A stretch of 64,000 nucleotides of DNA from an uncultured Roseibium sp. GTDB taxonomy: Bacteria > Pseudomonadota > Alphaproteobacteria > Rhizobiales > Stappiaceae. The stretch lies in contig NZ_CANLVF010000004.1 of NCBI RefSeq assembly GCF_947494555.1, positions 248,001 to 312,000 on the forward strand, written 5' to 3'. Below, piece by piece: positions 37,207 through 46,064 of this stretch; positions within the stretch are counted from its first letter, which is position 1, and each line of letters opens with the position of its first letter. A model generated the notes under the pieces. It was not told where the DNA came from and searched no databases. It saw only the letters and a program-made list of their open reading frames with translations. Made by a program: the position numbers and the translations under genes.

Positions 37207-38532
37207 ATGAGCGAGAAAAAACGCGGATTTCTGGGTCGGCTGTTCGGCGGCAAGGAAGCCCCGGTGGAACAACCGGAGGAAACCGTCGAAAAGAGTTCGG
37301 CCGAAGCCGATCACCAGGAGCAAGCGGAAGAAAATCCGGTTGGTGCTGCGGAACCCGAGCTCACAACTGAAATGGAAGTCAAGCCGGTTGCCGCTCTGGA
37401 CGAGCCACTGAAGACATTCGGGCTCGATGGCGGTCCGGGTATCGTGCCGGAGTTTTCCGCAAAGCAAACACCTTTGCCCGCGGATGATTTCGTTTCGACC
37501 GACGTCGGATCGGAACCGGATATCGACACACCTTTGGAGGAACCCCAGCCAGCGGCGGAGATTGTCGAGCCTGAAGAGGCTCCCTCAGAGCCGTCCATTG
37601 ATCCTGAAGAGCCCAAGCTCTCCTGGTTTCAGCGGCTGAAAAAAGGCCTGTCGCGGTCATCGGCCTCGCTTACCGAAGGCATCTCGTCCATCTTCACCAA
37701 GCGCAAGCTGGACGCCTCCATGCTCGAAGAGCTGGAGGACATCCTGATCCAGGCGGATCTTGGCGTCGACACGGCAATGGCAATAACGGACCGGCTGTCC
37801 GATGGCCGGTACAACAAGGAAATCTCACCGGAAGAAGTGCGGGAAATCCTGTCGCAAGAGGTCGAGAAGGTCCTCGAGCCGGTAGCCCAGCCTCTCGACC
37901 TTGATATGGGCAAGAAACCGCACGTGGTCCTGATGGTTGGTGTCAATGGCACCGGCAAGACCACGACGATCGGCAAACTCTCCAAGAAGCTCCGCTCAGA
38001 AGGCAAAAAAGTCATGCTGGCGGCTGGCGATACCTTTCGCGCGGCCGCCGTTGAACAGCTCAAGATCTGGGGTGAGCGGACCGGCGCCGAGGTGATCGCC
38101 AGGGATACCGGTGCAGATGCCGCCGGTCTTGCCTTCGACGCCATGAAAGAAGCGCAGGAGAAGCAGGTTGACGTCCTGCTCATCGATACGGCCGGCCGGC
38201 TGCAGAACAAGACGGAGCTGATGGATGAGCTTGAGAAGGTCATCCGCGTCATCCGGAAACACGATCCCGAGGCTCCTCACACCGTTCTATTGACGCTCGA
38301 TGCGACAACCGGCCAGAACGCGCTGAACCAGGTTGAGATTTTCGGCAAGGTGGCCGGCGTCACCGGTCTCGTCATGACCAAGCTCGACGGAACCGCCCGC
38401 GGCGGTATTCTGGTTGCGATTGCAGCCAAACACGGCTTGCCAGTGCATTTCATCGGCGTCGGTGAGGGTGTCGAAGACCTGGAACCATTCTCCGCGCAGG
38501 ACTTCGCCAACGCAATCGCGGGTCTCGCCTGA
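37207..38532 (+). CDS. ftsY: Signal recognition particle receptor FtsY
   Basis: SRP receptor GTPase for co-translational membrane targeting. Seen: 441 residues; an acidic, low-complexity N-terminal A region (about 15-140, rich in Glu/Pro); the N helical bundle (about 150-230, FQRLKKGLSRSSASLTEGI); and the G domain with G1 GVNGTGKTTTIGKL near 245-258, DTFRAAAVEQL, DTAGRLQNK (G3) and TKLDGTARGG (G4). Ends with the membrane-relevant EPFSAQDFANAIAGLA. ATG 37207 follows TAGGCGG. Last gene of the dapF-mtaB-ftsY run; the next gene is convergent. Confidence 0.97.
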   Translation: MSEKKRGFLGRLFGGKEAPVEQPEETVEKSSAEADHQEQAEENPVGAAEPELTTEMEVKPVAALDEPLKTFGLDGGPGIVPEFSAKQTPLPADDFVSTDVGSEPDIDTPLEEPQPAAEIVEPEEAPSEPSIDPEEPKLSWFQRLKKGLSRSSASLTEGISSIFTKRKLDASMLEELEDILIQADLGVDTAMAITDRLSDGRYNKEISPEEVREILSQEVEKVLEPVAQPLDLDMGKKPHVVLMVGVNGTGKTTTIGKLSKKLRSEGKKVMLAAGDTFRAAAVEQLKIWGERTGAEVIARDTGADAAGLAFDAMKEAQEKQVDVLLIDTAGRLQNKTELMDELEKVIRVIRKHDPEAPHTVLLTLDATTGQNALNQVEIFGKVAGVTGLVMTKLDGTARGGILVAIAAKHGLPVHFIGVGEGVEDLEPFSAQDFANAIAGLA

Positions 38533-38608
38533 CAAGCGTTGACCAGGCGATTGGGGTTTCCAAAAGCTGATCCGCTCTTTGTTCTGTCGTCGCAGCTCTC
38601 GGCGCGAG

Positions 38609-39097
38609 CTAGTACATATGTAGCCCGTCGAAATCCGCCTTTCCAATCTTCAGGCCTGCATGACGCAAACCGGCATAGGCCTGCGTGAAGTGGAACAGCA
38701 TGTTTGGAAAGGCAAAACACGCAACATAGTCCGTTGCGCGTTGTGTCAGCTCCGCTTCACCTGCGGTGTGCGTAACGTTGCTGTCCCAATCGATCGCCGG
38801 GACCCGATTGATCGCGCTCAGGACATCCTCATGCAAAGACCGGAGGCTCTGCAGGCTGCAAGGCTCAACGATTTCCGGCACGGGGTCCCCCGTCGGCAGG
38901 CACAACGCGCGCGCTGCGAACTGAATGGCGACCGCGAGGTGAAACCCTGTATCGAATGCATCCGGCGCAAGTTGAACAGCGAGCAACTCATCGCTGTTCG
39001 GCTGCTCGGAAACAAGATTCAGGAGCTTGCCTGACTGTTCCAGGTAGTGTCCGATTGCAGCCACGAGCGCTTCGCCGGGTCCGTTGTCCTCACTCAT
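38609..39097 (-). CDS. DUF1993 family protein
   Basis: 162-residue protein, predicted soluble and helical, of the DUF1993 family (structurally akin to DinB-like four-helix bundles). Seen: GHYLEQSGKLLNLVSEQ near the N-terminus, a central SLQSLRSLHEDVLSAINRVP and a C-terminal FAFPNMLFHFTQAYAGLRHAGLKIGKADFDG with the family NMFFH-like His and the G..GK.DFDG ending. No function is established. ATG 39097 is used. Convergent with ftsY across a 76-base spacer. Confidence 0.8.
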   Translation of the reverse strand: MSEDNGPGEALVAAIGHYLEQSGKLLNLVSEQPNSDELLAVQLAPDAFDTGFHLAVAIQFAARALCLPTGDPVPEIVEPCSLQSLRSLHEDVLSAINRVPAIDWDSNVTHTAGEAELTQRATDYVACFAFPNMLFHFTQAYAGLRHAGLKIGKADFDGLHMY

Positions 39098-39215
39098 CCC
39101 GTTCTCCGTATTTTTCTACCTCGTTGGCGAATGCCTGAAATGGGTCGTACACACTCTTGCAATCCGTTCGTACCAATGCCCGTTTCGAGCTTACACGGGC
39201 GACAGGCCGACGACG

Positions 39216-39620
39216 TCACTTGAGCCTGTAGAACAATTCTCTTTCGTTGCTGAAATTCAGTTGATCCGCGTATCCGATCTCGTCCGCCTCAACCTTTTTA
39301 AGGAGCGATTGCATCGCAATGTTGTTTGCTTCGGTCGAGATATACAATCGAACATATCTGTCGTCCTGGATGGCGTGCTCGATCAACTGTCTTCCCACAC
39401 CGTGATTGCGAAACTCCGATTTCACGCAGAGGTAAGCGACAAAAGGCCAGTTCAAAAAGCCTTTTGGTGAAATGCGGAGATACCCGATCGCTTCTGAGCT
39501 TTCGGCGTCGGCGACACGCAATTCTCCGGCTTGCAGGTCAAGGCGCCGGTCTCCCATGAATTCATCGTACTGACGGATAATGGGATAGTCGGAAAGGCGT
39601 CCGGATCTAATGCGGTACAT
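39216..39620 (-). CDS. GNAT-family N-acetyltransferase
   Basis: Short GNAT protein of 134 residues. Seen: YRIRSGRLSDYPIIRQY at the N-terminus (alpha1), IGYLRISP for motif D, and the acetyl-CoA-binding FRNHGVGRQLIEHAI (motif A) near residue 70. The substrate is not predictable; small single-domain members often modify free amino groups of metabolites or toxins. Stands alone on the minus strand between the DUF1993 and CGNR genes. Confidence 0.83.
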   Translation of the reverse strand: MYRIRSGRLSDYPIIRQYDEFMGDRRLDLQAGELRVADAESSEAIGYLRISPKGFLNWPFVAYLCVKSEFRNHGVGRQLIEHAIQDDRYVRLYISTEANNIAMQSLLKKVEADEIGYADQLNFSNERELFYRLK

Positions 39621-39694
39621 GCTTTAACGATCCACGAAATCCTGTTCAGATGCAATGATCGCGCTGTTTGCGACGTCGCAAATACAGGCTTTCC

Positions 39695-40333
39695 TCAAGC
39701 TTGTTTCTTGCGTTCTCTGAAGGCGGCGGTCTTGGCGCGATTGCCGCAGATCTTCATGTCGCACCACCGGCGTTTCTTGTTTTTTGTAATGTCGGAGAAC
39801 CAGAACGTGCAGGTTGGCCCACCACAATTTCGCGTCAACCGGCAATCCGTTTCGCTCAAAAGAGCTGCAATCTGATGCGCAATCGGAACCAGCAGGTCTT
39901 CAGCCTTCGTGGTCTCATATCCGCTGGAAAGTTGAAGCTGCGCTTCGTCGGGGTCTCCCGGTTGGAGCTGAAACCGATAGGTGCCTTTCGACAGGATCCG
40001 GCCGATCAGATCGATTTCGTCCGGTGCCAGCTGCCAACCGGAGAGTCCGTCTTGACGGACAATGAGATCGCGAAACCATTCACGCAGTTCCCGCGCGTGC
40101 GCCGCGGTTTCGTCGAGATCATTCGGGCTGGTTCTTTCCGCGATGCCAGACGCCTCGGCTTCGCTTAACAGGCCCGCCGCCGTCATCCACGACAGCAAAG
40201 CTGTGCCATCGCTGATCCACTCGATCTGGGTGCCGTGCGGGGCGCCCACGCTATTGAGAAAATCCAGCGCCGGGTGGTCGGCGATGAGGATTGGGGGCGG
40301 ATTTTTAGGCTCGCTCAAATGCTTTCCTGACAT
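39695..40333 (-). CDS. ABATE/CGNR zinc-finger regulator
   Basis: 212-residue protein of the CGNR family: an N-terminal ABATE domain (about 8-130, ILIADHPALDFLNSV) thought to bind a ligand and a C-terminal treble-clef zinc finger with Cys in CGGPTCTFWF and WCDMKICGNRAK, followed by a basic tail that likely contacts DNA. Members are predicted transcription regulators. I start at ATG 40333; the alternative ATG at 40366 lies inside one of two direct repeats in the upstream region. Divergent from azoR, which it may control (inference). Confidence 0.85.
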   Translation of the reverse strand: MSGKHLSEPKNPPPILIADHPALDFLNSVGAPHGTQIEWISDGTALLSWMTAAGLLSEAEASGIAERTSPNDLDETAAHARELREWFRDLIVRQDGLSGWQLAPDEIDLIGRILSKGTYRFQLQPGDPDEAQLQLSSGYETTKAEDLLVPIAHQIAALLSETDCRLTRNCGGPTCTFWFSDITKNKKRRWCDMKICGNRAKTAAFRERKKQA

Positions 40334-40355
40334 CTTCACGGGTTTTTGAAACCTG

Positions 40356-40418
40356 CAAACAGACATTTTGATGGTTATCGATATTGTTTGTAACCGTCAA
40401 ACATGTATTTAGATGGTT
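40356..40418. promoter_or_regulatory. Paired 21-bp direct repeats between CGNR regulator gene and azoR
   Basis: Copies at 40356-40376 and 40398-40418 agree at 17 of 21 positions (CAAACA..., ATTT, GATGGTT shared), exactly 42 bp apart, four helical turns, so they face the same side of the helix. The right copy covers a possible azoR -10 (TATTTA 40406-40411, 16 bases after TTGTTT 40384-40389). The left copy lies next to the CGNR gene start. This is the expected geometry for autoregulated divergent control. Confidence 0.55.
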
Positions 40419-40456
40419 GTCTAGTTTCGATATCTCATCGCAAGGAGTTTTCCGTA

Positions 40457-41074
40457 ATGACCAAGATCCTGCATATCAACGCGTCGCCGCGCGGTCCGAA
40501 ATCTCAGTCGGCTCTTCTGGCTGACGCCTATCTCAGGGCGCGCGCGCTAAGGGAGCCGGCGGTCCAGGTCGACAGCCTGAACCTTTGGTCGGAAGATCTG
40601 CCGGAATTCGACGGCGACAAAAACGCTGCCAAACTGTCCTTCTTCGGCGTTGGAGAAATGGATGCTGCGGGCAAAAGCGCGTGGGACCAGGTTGTTGAGG
40701 TCACGCAAAGGTTCATCGAGGCGGACGAATATGTCTTCAACGTTCCGATGTGGAACGGCGGTATTCCCTACAAACTGAAGCACTATATTGACGTGATCAC
40801 GCAACCGGGTCTCCTGTTCGGATTTGAACCGGAACGGGGATATTTCGGGTTGCTGGAGAACAAGACGGCACATGTGTTTTACAGTTCAGGGGTTTATGCA
40901 CCCGGCGCCGACAAGAAGTACGGCGAAGACTTCCACTCGGCCTACATGGATTGGTGGTTTGGACTTGTGGGCATTGAAACCGTTGTGACCACGCGGCACC
41001 AGCCAAGCATTCTGACCATGACCCCGGACGCTGATCTCGAGACCGCCATCGCGCGCGCGAAGGCGGCTGCCTGA
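40457..41074 (+). CDS. azoR: FMN-dependent NADH:quinone reductase / azoreductase
   Basis: Flavodoxin-fold enzyme of 205 residues that reduces quinones and azo compounds with NADH. Seen: ILHINASPRGPKSQSALLA at the N-terminus (FMN phosphate loop), FNVPMWNGGIPYKLKHYIDV near residue 95 (flavin-binding and catalytic region), and YSSGVYAP. ATG 40457 has AAGGAG nine bases upstream. Divergent from the CGNR regulator gene; the shared intergenic repeats suggest control by that protein, as with quinone-responsive azoR systems elsewhere (inference). Confidence 0.93.
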   Translation: MTKILHINASPRGPKSQSALLADAYLRARALREPAVQVDSLNLWSEDLPEFDGDKNAAKLSFFGVGEMDAAGKSAWDQVVEVTQRFIEADEYVFNVPMWNGGIPYKLKHYIDVITQPGLLFGFEPERGYFGLLENKTAHVFYSSGVYAPGADKKYGEDFHSAYMDWWFGLVGIETVVTTRHQPSILTMTPDADLETAIARAKAAA

Positions 41075-41099
41075 TCCGGCGCGTTAGAGACTTCTGTTG

Positions 41100-41127
41100 C
41101 CCCGGAAGACCATTGTGCTGTCCGGGG
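41100..41127. terminator. Hairpin between convergent azoR and membrane-protein genes
   Basis: CCCCGGA...TCCGGGG (7 bp) with a 14-base loop, in the 63-base convergent spacer. No T-run on either side, so terminator activity is uncertain. Confidence 0.32.
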
Positions 41128-41137
41128 TGACCGGCGG

Positions 41138-41593
41138 TCAGTCGAAGACGTTGATTTGCTTATGTAAATCCTCCGGTCGCTTGCCTGCCTTCCGGCCTGC
41201 AAACCACCAGTAGGCGCAGCCGGAGGCGATGCCACTGGGTAGAAAGACAAGAGACTGCGTGAGTATTTGCAGGTCCATACGCAGTGAGATTACCGGAAGT
41301 ACGAAAATGCTCAGCAGACTTGAAAATGCGACATAGAACAGCGGATTTCTGATCGCATTCCTCTCGGACGCCATGATCAGGAAAATCGATGGAATGATTG
41401 TGAGTGCCCCGGTGACCAAGAGAACAACCCCAAAGATCAGCAAATGCGCAGCATTTATGCCCCCAGGGCCGCCGGGCTGAACGAAGTTCAGCGTCAGGAT
41501 GATCGTTGCACTCGCGACGGCCAGGCTAATCAGATATCCGCGAACGGTTCTGCCACGCACGGAACGACCTCCTATGAACCGCCCGGTTCCCAT
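41138..41593 (-). CDS. Small four-helix membrane protein of unknown function
   Basis: Not recognised. The 151-residue product has a basic N-terminus and four hydrophobic segments (about 19-37, 49-72, 83-102, 108-130), with the loops mostly polar, then a basic tail GRKAGKRPEDLHKQINVF. No catalytic motif. Its ATG (41593) lies inside the last codons of the cupin_5 gene upstream (22-bp overlap), so it is probably the second gene of that unit. Confidence 0.65.
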   Translation of the reverse strand: MGTGRFIGGRSVRGRTVRGYLISLAVASATIILTLNFVQPGGPGGINAAHLLIFGVVLLVTGALTIIPSIFLIMASERNAIRNPLFYVAFSSLLSIFVLPVISLRMDLQILTQSLVFLPSGIASGCAYWWFAGRKAGKRPEDLHKQINVFD

Positions 41594-42018
41594 CCATTCG
41601 GGGCCATTTCAAATCCCTCGAACTGAAAACCGGGCGCAACCGTACAGCCAACCAGCGTCCAAGCGCCCAGGGATCGGGCCTGCTGCCAGCCGGCACGTGG
41701 CACAATGCCTTGAGGGCGCTCGCCGGCGACAAGGTCATTTCCGAGCTGGACGACGCTCTTGATCTTGCCATCGGCACTGATCGACAGTTCCAAAGGAGCG
41801 CCTGCGTACCAGTGCCAGGTTTCCACGGCATCGACCTTGTGCCACCGCGACAGCACGCCTTCGGGGAGGAGAAAGTAAATCAGGGTGGAGGCTGCCCTGC
41901 CGTGGGCGTCGGTCTGGTCGTCCCGGAATGTCTCGACAAAATACCCGCCTTCCGGATGAGGCTGCATTTTCAGTAGGTCAACGACCTCATTGGCGGTCAG
42001 ACTGGATGAAAGTGACAT
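41572..42018 (-). CDS. Cupin domain protein (cupin_5, DUF985)
   Basis: 148-residue single-domain beta-barrel protein. Seen: LKMQPHPEGGYFVETFRD near the N-terminus, STLIYFLLPEGVLSRWHKVD, ETWHWYAGAPLEL with the metal/sugar-site His, and a C-terminal TLVGCTVAPGFQFEGFEMAP. These match the DUF985 cupins, some of which resemble sugar epimerases. Activity unknown. ATG 42018. Its 3' end overlaps the downstream small membrane-protein gene. Confidence 0.88.
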   Translation of the reverse strand: MSLSSSLTANEVVDLLKMQPHPEGGYFVETFRDDQTDAHGRAASTLIYFLLPEGVLSRWHKVDAVETWHWYAGAPLELSISADGKIKSVVQLGNDLVAGERPQGIVPRAGWQQARSLGAWTLVGCTVAPGFQFEGFEMAPNGWEPGGS

Positions 42019-42078
42019 TGGAATGATGAATTCACCAAGAGATAAAACGGGTGGCTGCCCGCAATTGATACAGAAAAC

Positions 42079-42285
42079 TCACGTCTCGGAACAATAGGCA
42101 AGATCGTCAATCGTTTCCCGAAGCGCGGCCACGACCTCATCATAAAGGAGTTGCATGTCAAGCTTGTGGCCGCCGCCGTGATGCATTGGAATTGCCTCTG
42201 CCTGGCTGACAATGCGATGTACGACGTCCTGCGCACGCTGTTCGGCCGTGCGCGACGTGGACGCCGGAATGTTTGCGGGTGTCAT
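42079..42285 (-). CDS. Small hypothetical protein, 68 residues
   Basis: Unrecognised short protein, acidic and probably helical, with AEQRAQDVVHRIVSQAEAI, a HHGGGH segment and DEVVAALRETIDDLAYCSE. ATG 42285 has GAGGGCA about eight bases upstream, and the position, 60 bases upstream of the cupin_5 gene on the same strand, supports a real gene. No domain assigned. The HHGGGH cluster could bind metal, but that is a guess. Confidence 0.6.
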   Translation of the reverse strand: MTPANIPASTSRTAEQRAQDVVHRIVSQAEAIPMHHGGGHKLDMQLLYDEVVAALRETIDDLAYCSET

Positions 42286-42408
42286 GGTATCTGCCCTCAC
42301 ATGATCACAATGGGAACCATATGGGGACACAAACCTGGGTTTTAAGGCTTAATGCGCAGAAATGGTTTGAGTATTTTTGCCGATTGAACGATTGGCAAAG
42401 AAACAGGC

Positions 42409-43191
42409 TTACGCATTATCTTTTCGTGTGCGGATCTCCGTAAAAACATCTGCGGCAGATTTACCCGACATCCCGAGTGCCTCCGCAACGGATGCTTCAC
42501 CTGCTCTCAAAAACGGGTTTGTTGCCTTTTCCAGGGCCATGGTCGTCGGCAGGGTCGGTTGGTTGCCGGCCCGCAATTGTTTCACCTCTTCCGCTCGTGT
42601 CTTCAGGTCCGCGTTGCCTGGTTCTATTGTGAGTGAAAAGGCGGCGTTTGCTTCGGTGTATTCGTGGCCGCAATAGATATTCGTGTCGTCGGGGAGTTCC
42701 TGCAAGAGCTTGGCAAGGGACGACCACATCATTTCCTTGTCGCCTTCAAACACCCTCCCGCACCCGAGAGAAAACAGGGTGTCGCCCGTGTGAGCCATCC
42801 TGATCGACGGAATGTACCAGGAAATCTGATCGAGCGTGTGGCCCGGCGTTGCAATCGCCTTGATCTCGTAAGGACCGCATTTAATGTGATCGCCGTCTTC
42901 GACGAAGCGGTCCAACTGGGCAATTTTCTGGCGAGACCTGGCAGGGCCATAGACTGACGCACCTGTCTTTTGCTTCAACTCACCCAGCCCCTGCACGTGA
43001 TCCCAATGGTGATGCGTGATGAGAATGTGGGTAAGCGTCCAGCCCTTCTTCTGGAGCGCCTTTTCATAAGGCCCGCTGTCGGGGACATCGAAAGCGATCG
43101 TCGTGCCACTCTCGCTGTCGTGAACCAGCACGCCGAAATTGTCGCTAAGGCAGGGAAACTGGTGGATCTCGGTTGTGTCGTTCAAGGTCAT
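42409..43191 (-). CDS. gloB: Hydroxyacylglutathione hydrolase (glyoxalase II)
   Basis: Metallo-beta-lactamase-fold thioesterase that hydrolyses S-D-lactoylglutathione in methylglyoxal detoxification. Seen: 260 residues; binuclear zinc motif THHHWDHVQG near residue 57; ATPGHTLDQISWY; HTGDTLFSLGCGRVFEG; and YCGHEYTEANAAF, with a C-terminal HAGH domain (NPFLRAGE). ATG 43191 is chosen over 43257. Divergent from a methyltransferase gene. Confidence 0.95.
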   Translation of the reverse strand: MTLNDTTEIHQFPCLSDNFGVLVHDSESGTTIAFDVPDSGPYEKALQKKGWTLTHILITHHHWDHVQGLGELKQKTGASVYGPARSRQKIAQLDRFVEDGDHIKCGPYEIKAIATPGHTLDQISWYIPSIRMAHTGDTLFSLGCGRVFEGDKEMMWSSLAKLLQELPDDTNIYCGHEYTEANAAFSLTIEPGNADLKTRAEEVKQLRAGNQPTLPTTMALEKATNPFLRAGEASVAEALGMSGKSAADVFTEIRTRKDNA

Positions 43192-43223
43192 GACGAAGGC
43201 TTCCGAAGTGATTGACTTGTTGA

Positions 43224-43238
43224 TTGCCACAGTGGCAA
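43224..43238. promoter_or_regulatory. 15-bp perfect palindrome between gloB and the methyltransferase gene
   Basis: TTGCCAC-A-GTGGCAA in the 149-base divergent spacer, 33 bases from the gloB start and just after TTGACT (43212-43217), a possible -35 for the methyltransferase gene. Looks like a dimeric regulator site; no regulator gene adjoins. Confidence 0.4.
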
Positions 43239-43340
43239 ACAGGAAGCCGGAGGGCAAGACGGGAAGCCTGTGCTTTCGGTCCTCGCAGAGGAGCAGTCCG
43301 CCTCAAGCCAGTTCGAACCCGATTTTAGGCCCGTGCCCCT

Positions 43341-44141
43341 ATGTATCTCGACGTCGTTCATTTGCGCGCATTTTACGATTTACCGCTCGGGCGCCTGCTC
43401 AGAAGCCTGATCGGTGCACCTATTCGGGACATGTGGCCGGACCTGAACGGGCAAAGGCTCTTGGGGCTTGGATATGCCGGGCCGTTCATGCGTCCCTATC
43501 TCGATATGGCGGAACGCGCAATTGCGGGCATGCCGGCCCCGCAAGGTGCCGTACCCTGGCCACGGGAACGTGACAGCGCTTGTGCGCTGGTGGAAGACGG
43601 GGCGCTTCCGTTTCCGGACATTTCCTTCGACCGGGTCATAATGGTGCATGCGCTCGACCATTGCTCGGATCCCGAGGCGATGCTCAAGGAGGCCTGGCGC
43701 CTGCTGTCGCCCGGCGGCAGGTTGATCGCCGTCGTACCGAACAGGCGCGGACTTTGGGCGCAATCGGAACTCTCGCCATTCGGATACGGCCGGCCCTATT
43801 CCAGCGGCCAGTTGAAGGACCTGCTCAAAAGCTGTCAGTTCAACGTCGTCGACGACAAGGAAGCCCTGTTCATGCCGCCGTCGAAAGCGCGCCCGATCCT
43901 TCGTGCGGCTAGGACCTGGGAAGGGATCGGCCGCCGGATCTGGCCTGTTTTCGGCGGGGTTTTGGTGGTGGAAGCGGAGAAGGTCGTCTTCCAAAGCCTA
44001 CCGGCCGACGGCAAACGGAGCCGTTTCAGAGTGCTGCGTCCGGTCTTCATTCCCGAAGGCGTTGCCACCGGGCTGAAGCCTGTCCGGGCCGTGCGTCCGC
44101 AGAGCGTGCAGCTGTCGCGGGATGCTCCGGAATGGCCTTGA
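43341..44141 (+). CDS. Class I SAM-dependent methyltransferase (type 11-like)
   Basis: 266-residue protein with a methyltransferase-11-type fold in a modified form. Seen: LPFPDISFDRVIMVHALDHCSDPEAML and AWRLLSPGGRLIAVVPNRRGLWAQSE (split here), typical post-I and III motifs; motif I is weak (RLLGLGYAGPF instead of a clear DVGCGxG), so SAM binding is inferred. Alphaproteobacteria commonly carry this gene divergent from gloB, as here. Substrate unknown. ATG 43341. Convergent with metW. Confidence 0.8.
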   Translation: MYLDVVHLRAFYDLPLGRLLRSLIGAPIRDMWPDLNGQRLLGLGYAGPFMRPYLDMAERAIAGMPAPQGAVPWPRERDSACALVEDGALPFPDISFDRVIMVHALDHCSDPEAMLKEAWRLLSPGGRLIAVVPNRRGLWAQSELSPFGYGRPYSSGQLKDLLKSCQFNVVDDKEALFMPPSKARPILRAARTWEGIGRRIWPVFGGVLVVEAEKVVFQSLPADGKRSRFRVLRPVFIPEGVATGLKPVRAVRPQSVQLSRDAPEWP

Positions 44142-44227
44142 GGTCTTGAAGTGGCGTCCGCCCCGACCTTTCGGAAAAAGGCTCCTGTCGGCCATTCAAA
44201 CATCGGGCGATCGTAAAACAGTGCAGG

Positions 44228-44860
44228 TCACCGTTTCAGGAGAAATACGGCCTGTTCCGCTACGATGTTCCACACCCACCAGGGCGCGTTGACCGGGATC
44301 TTGTTGCCAGTTGCGCTCAGAGCAATGGCCTTTTCCACATCCGCATCCAGCGCGTGGCAAAGTTCGACAAAGTCACGCAGTGAACAGAAGTGGATGTTCG
44401 GGGTGTCGTACCACTCATAGGGCAGGTACTTCGTGACCGGCATGCGGCCGCGGAACAGCAACTGCATCCTGTTGCGCCAATGCGCGAAATTCGGGATCGA
44501 CACGACCACCTGTTTGCCGATGCGCAGGAGTTCGCGCATCACTTTCTTCGGCTCGCGGGTTGCCTGCAATGTCTGGCTCAAAATGACGACGTCAAATGCA
44601 TCGTCCGGATAGTCCGACAGATCCTTGTCGGCATCGCCCTGGATGACTGAAAGTCCGCGTGCAACGCAGCGGTTCACGCCTGCCTGGCTCAACTCGACAC
44701 CGCGGCCGTCGACCTGACGCTCATGCACGAGGTGATCGAGCAGCGCACCGTCCTCCGAGCCGATGTCGAGAACGCGCGCGCCGTACGGCACAAGGGAGGC
44801 AACAACCTTGTGATCACCCCGAACTTCGCCGGGGCGCGTCTGCCTGGGAGCAAGGTTCAT
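44228..44860 (-). CDS. metW: Methionine biosynthesis protein MetW
   Basis: 210-residue methyltransferase-fold partner of MetX, needed for full homoserine acetylation activity in several proteobacteria. Seen: VLDIGSEDGALLDHL near residue 33 (a degraded SAM motif, with Ser-Glu for Gly-Cys), LSDYPDDAFDVVILSQTLQA, and VVVSIPNFAHWRNRMQLLFRGRMP, diagnostic of MetW. Starts one base beyond the metX stop, so the two are translationally coupled. Confidence 0.95.
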   Translation of the reverse strand: MNLAPRQTRPGEVRGDHKVVASLVPYGARVLDIGSEDGALLDHLVHERQVDGRGVELSQAGVNRCVARGLSVIQGDADKDLSDYPDDAFDVVILSQTLQATREPKKVMRELLRIGKQVVVSIPNFAHWRNRMQLLFRGRMPVTKYLPYEWYDTPNIHFCSLRDFVELCHALDADVEKAIALSATGNKIPVNAPWWVWNIVAEQAVFLLKR

Positions 44861-44861
44861 G

Positions 44862-46064
44862 TCAGCGGGCCTCCCCCGGCGCCGGAATGCCGCGCGCGTG
44901 GGCGGCGCCGATCATGAAGCCCTGGATGGTCTCAAACATTTCCGGCACGTCCAGAAGGAACGAGTCGTGGCCACGATCGCTTTCGATCTCGACAAAGGAA
45001 ACATTTGCGGCAGCTGCATTGAGCGCCTTCACCACGCTGCGGCTTTCCGATGTCGGAAACAGCCAGTCCGAGGTAAACGACATCACGCAAAATCGTGTCT
45101 TCGTGTTTGCGAAGGCATTTGGCAGCGTGCCGCCAAATTCCTGAGCGAGATCGAAATAGTCCATTGCACGCGTGACATAAAGATAGGAATTGGCATCAAA
45201 GCGATCGACAAATGTCATGCCCTGATGGCGCAGATAGCTTTCGATCTGGAAATCGGCATCGAAGCCGAAGGTGAGGTTTTCGCGGTCCTGAAGATTGCGT
45301 CCAAATTTCTGGTGCAGGGACTCGTCGGACATGTAGGTGACGTGAGCCGCCATGCGGGCAATCGCAAGACCTTTGGTCGGCCGGACACCGCCAACAATGT
45401 AGCTTCCACCCCGCCAGTTTGGATCGGCCATAATCGCCTGACGGCCGACTTCGTGAAAGGCGATGTTCTGAGATGTGTGCCGGGCCGCAGCGGCGATCGG
45501 TATGGCGGCAAACACGCGCTCCGGATAACTGGCTGCCCATTGGAGCACCTGCATTCCGCCCATTGAGCCGCCGATCACTGCAAACAGTGTGTCGACACCG
45601 AGGTGATCGACGAGACGCGCCTGCGCACGCACCATATCGCGGATGGTAACCACCGGAAGATCGAGGCCGTAAGGAGCACCTGTCTCTGCGTTGAGGGTCG
45701 CCGGACCCGTCGTGCCGAGGCAGCCACCCAGCACGTTGGCGCAGATAACGAAATAATGATCCGTATCGATAGGTCTGCCGGGCCCGACCATCAGATGCCA
45801 CCAGCCCGGCTTGCCGGTCACGGGATTGGTGGAAGCGACATATTGATCACCAGTCAACGCGTGGCAGATCAGGATGGCATTCGAACGGTCAGCGTTTAAT
45901 GTGCCGTAGGTTTCGTAAGCAATCTGCCAGGGTCCGAGCCGGATGCCCGAATCCAGCTCCAGCGGCTCTTCCGCCGGAAACCGCACGAGCTTGCTGGACG
46001 GCGTCTCCGCTTCATTCGCCTTCACAGTATCGCGTGCTGCCGGATTGTGACTGTCAGCTGGCAT
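44862..46064 (-). CDS. metX: Homoserine O-acetyltransferase MetX
   Basis: Alpha/beta-hydrolase-fold enzyme of 400 residues that acetylates homoserine for methionine synthesis. Seen: [16 protein letters not shown], the nucleophile Ser in [13 protein letters not shown] near residue 160, and the C-terminal [10 protein letters not shown] and [10 protein letters not shown] with the Asp and His of the triad. ATG 46064 is taken over TTG 46070. The 225-base upstream region was checked by eye for SAM-II and SAM/SAH riboswitch motifs; none was found. Forms an operon with metW. Confidence 0.96.
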   Translation of the reverse strand: MPADSHNPAARDTVKANEAETPSSKLVRFPAEEPLELDSGIRLGPWQIAYETYGTLNADRSNAILICHALTGDQYVASTNPVTGKPGWWHLMVGPGRPIDTDHYFVICANVLGGCLGTTGPATLNAETGAPYGLDLPVVTIRDMVRAQARLVDHLGVDTLFAVIGGSMGGMQVLQWAASYPERVFAAIPIAAAARHTSQNIAFHEVGRQAIMADPNWRGGSYIVGGVRPTKGLAIARMAAHVTYMSDESLHQKFGRNLQDRENLTFGFDADFQIESYLRHQGMTFVDRFDANSYLYVTRAMDYFDLAQEFGGTLPNAFANTKTRFCVMSFTSDWLFPTSESRSVVKALNAAAANVSFVEIESDRGHDSFLLDVPEMFETIQGFMIGAAHARGIPAPGEAR

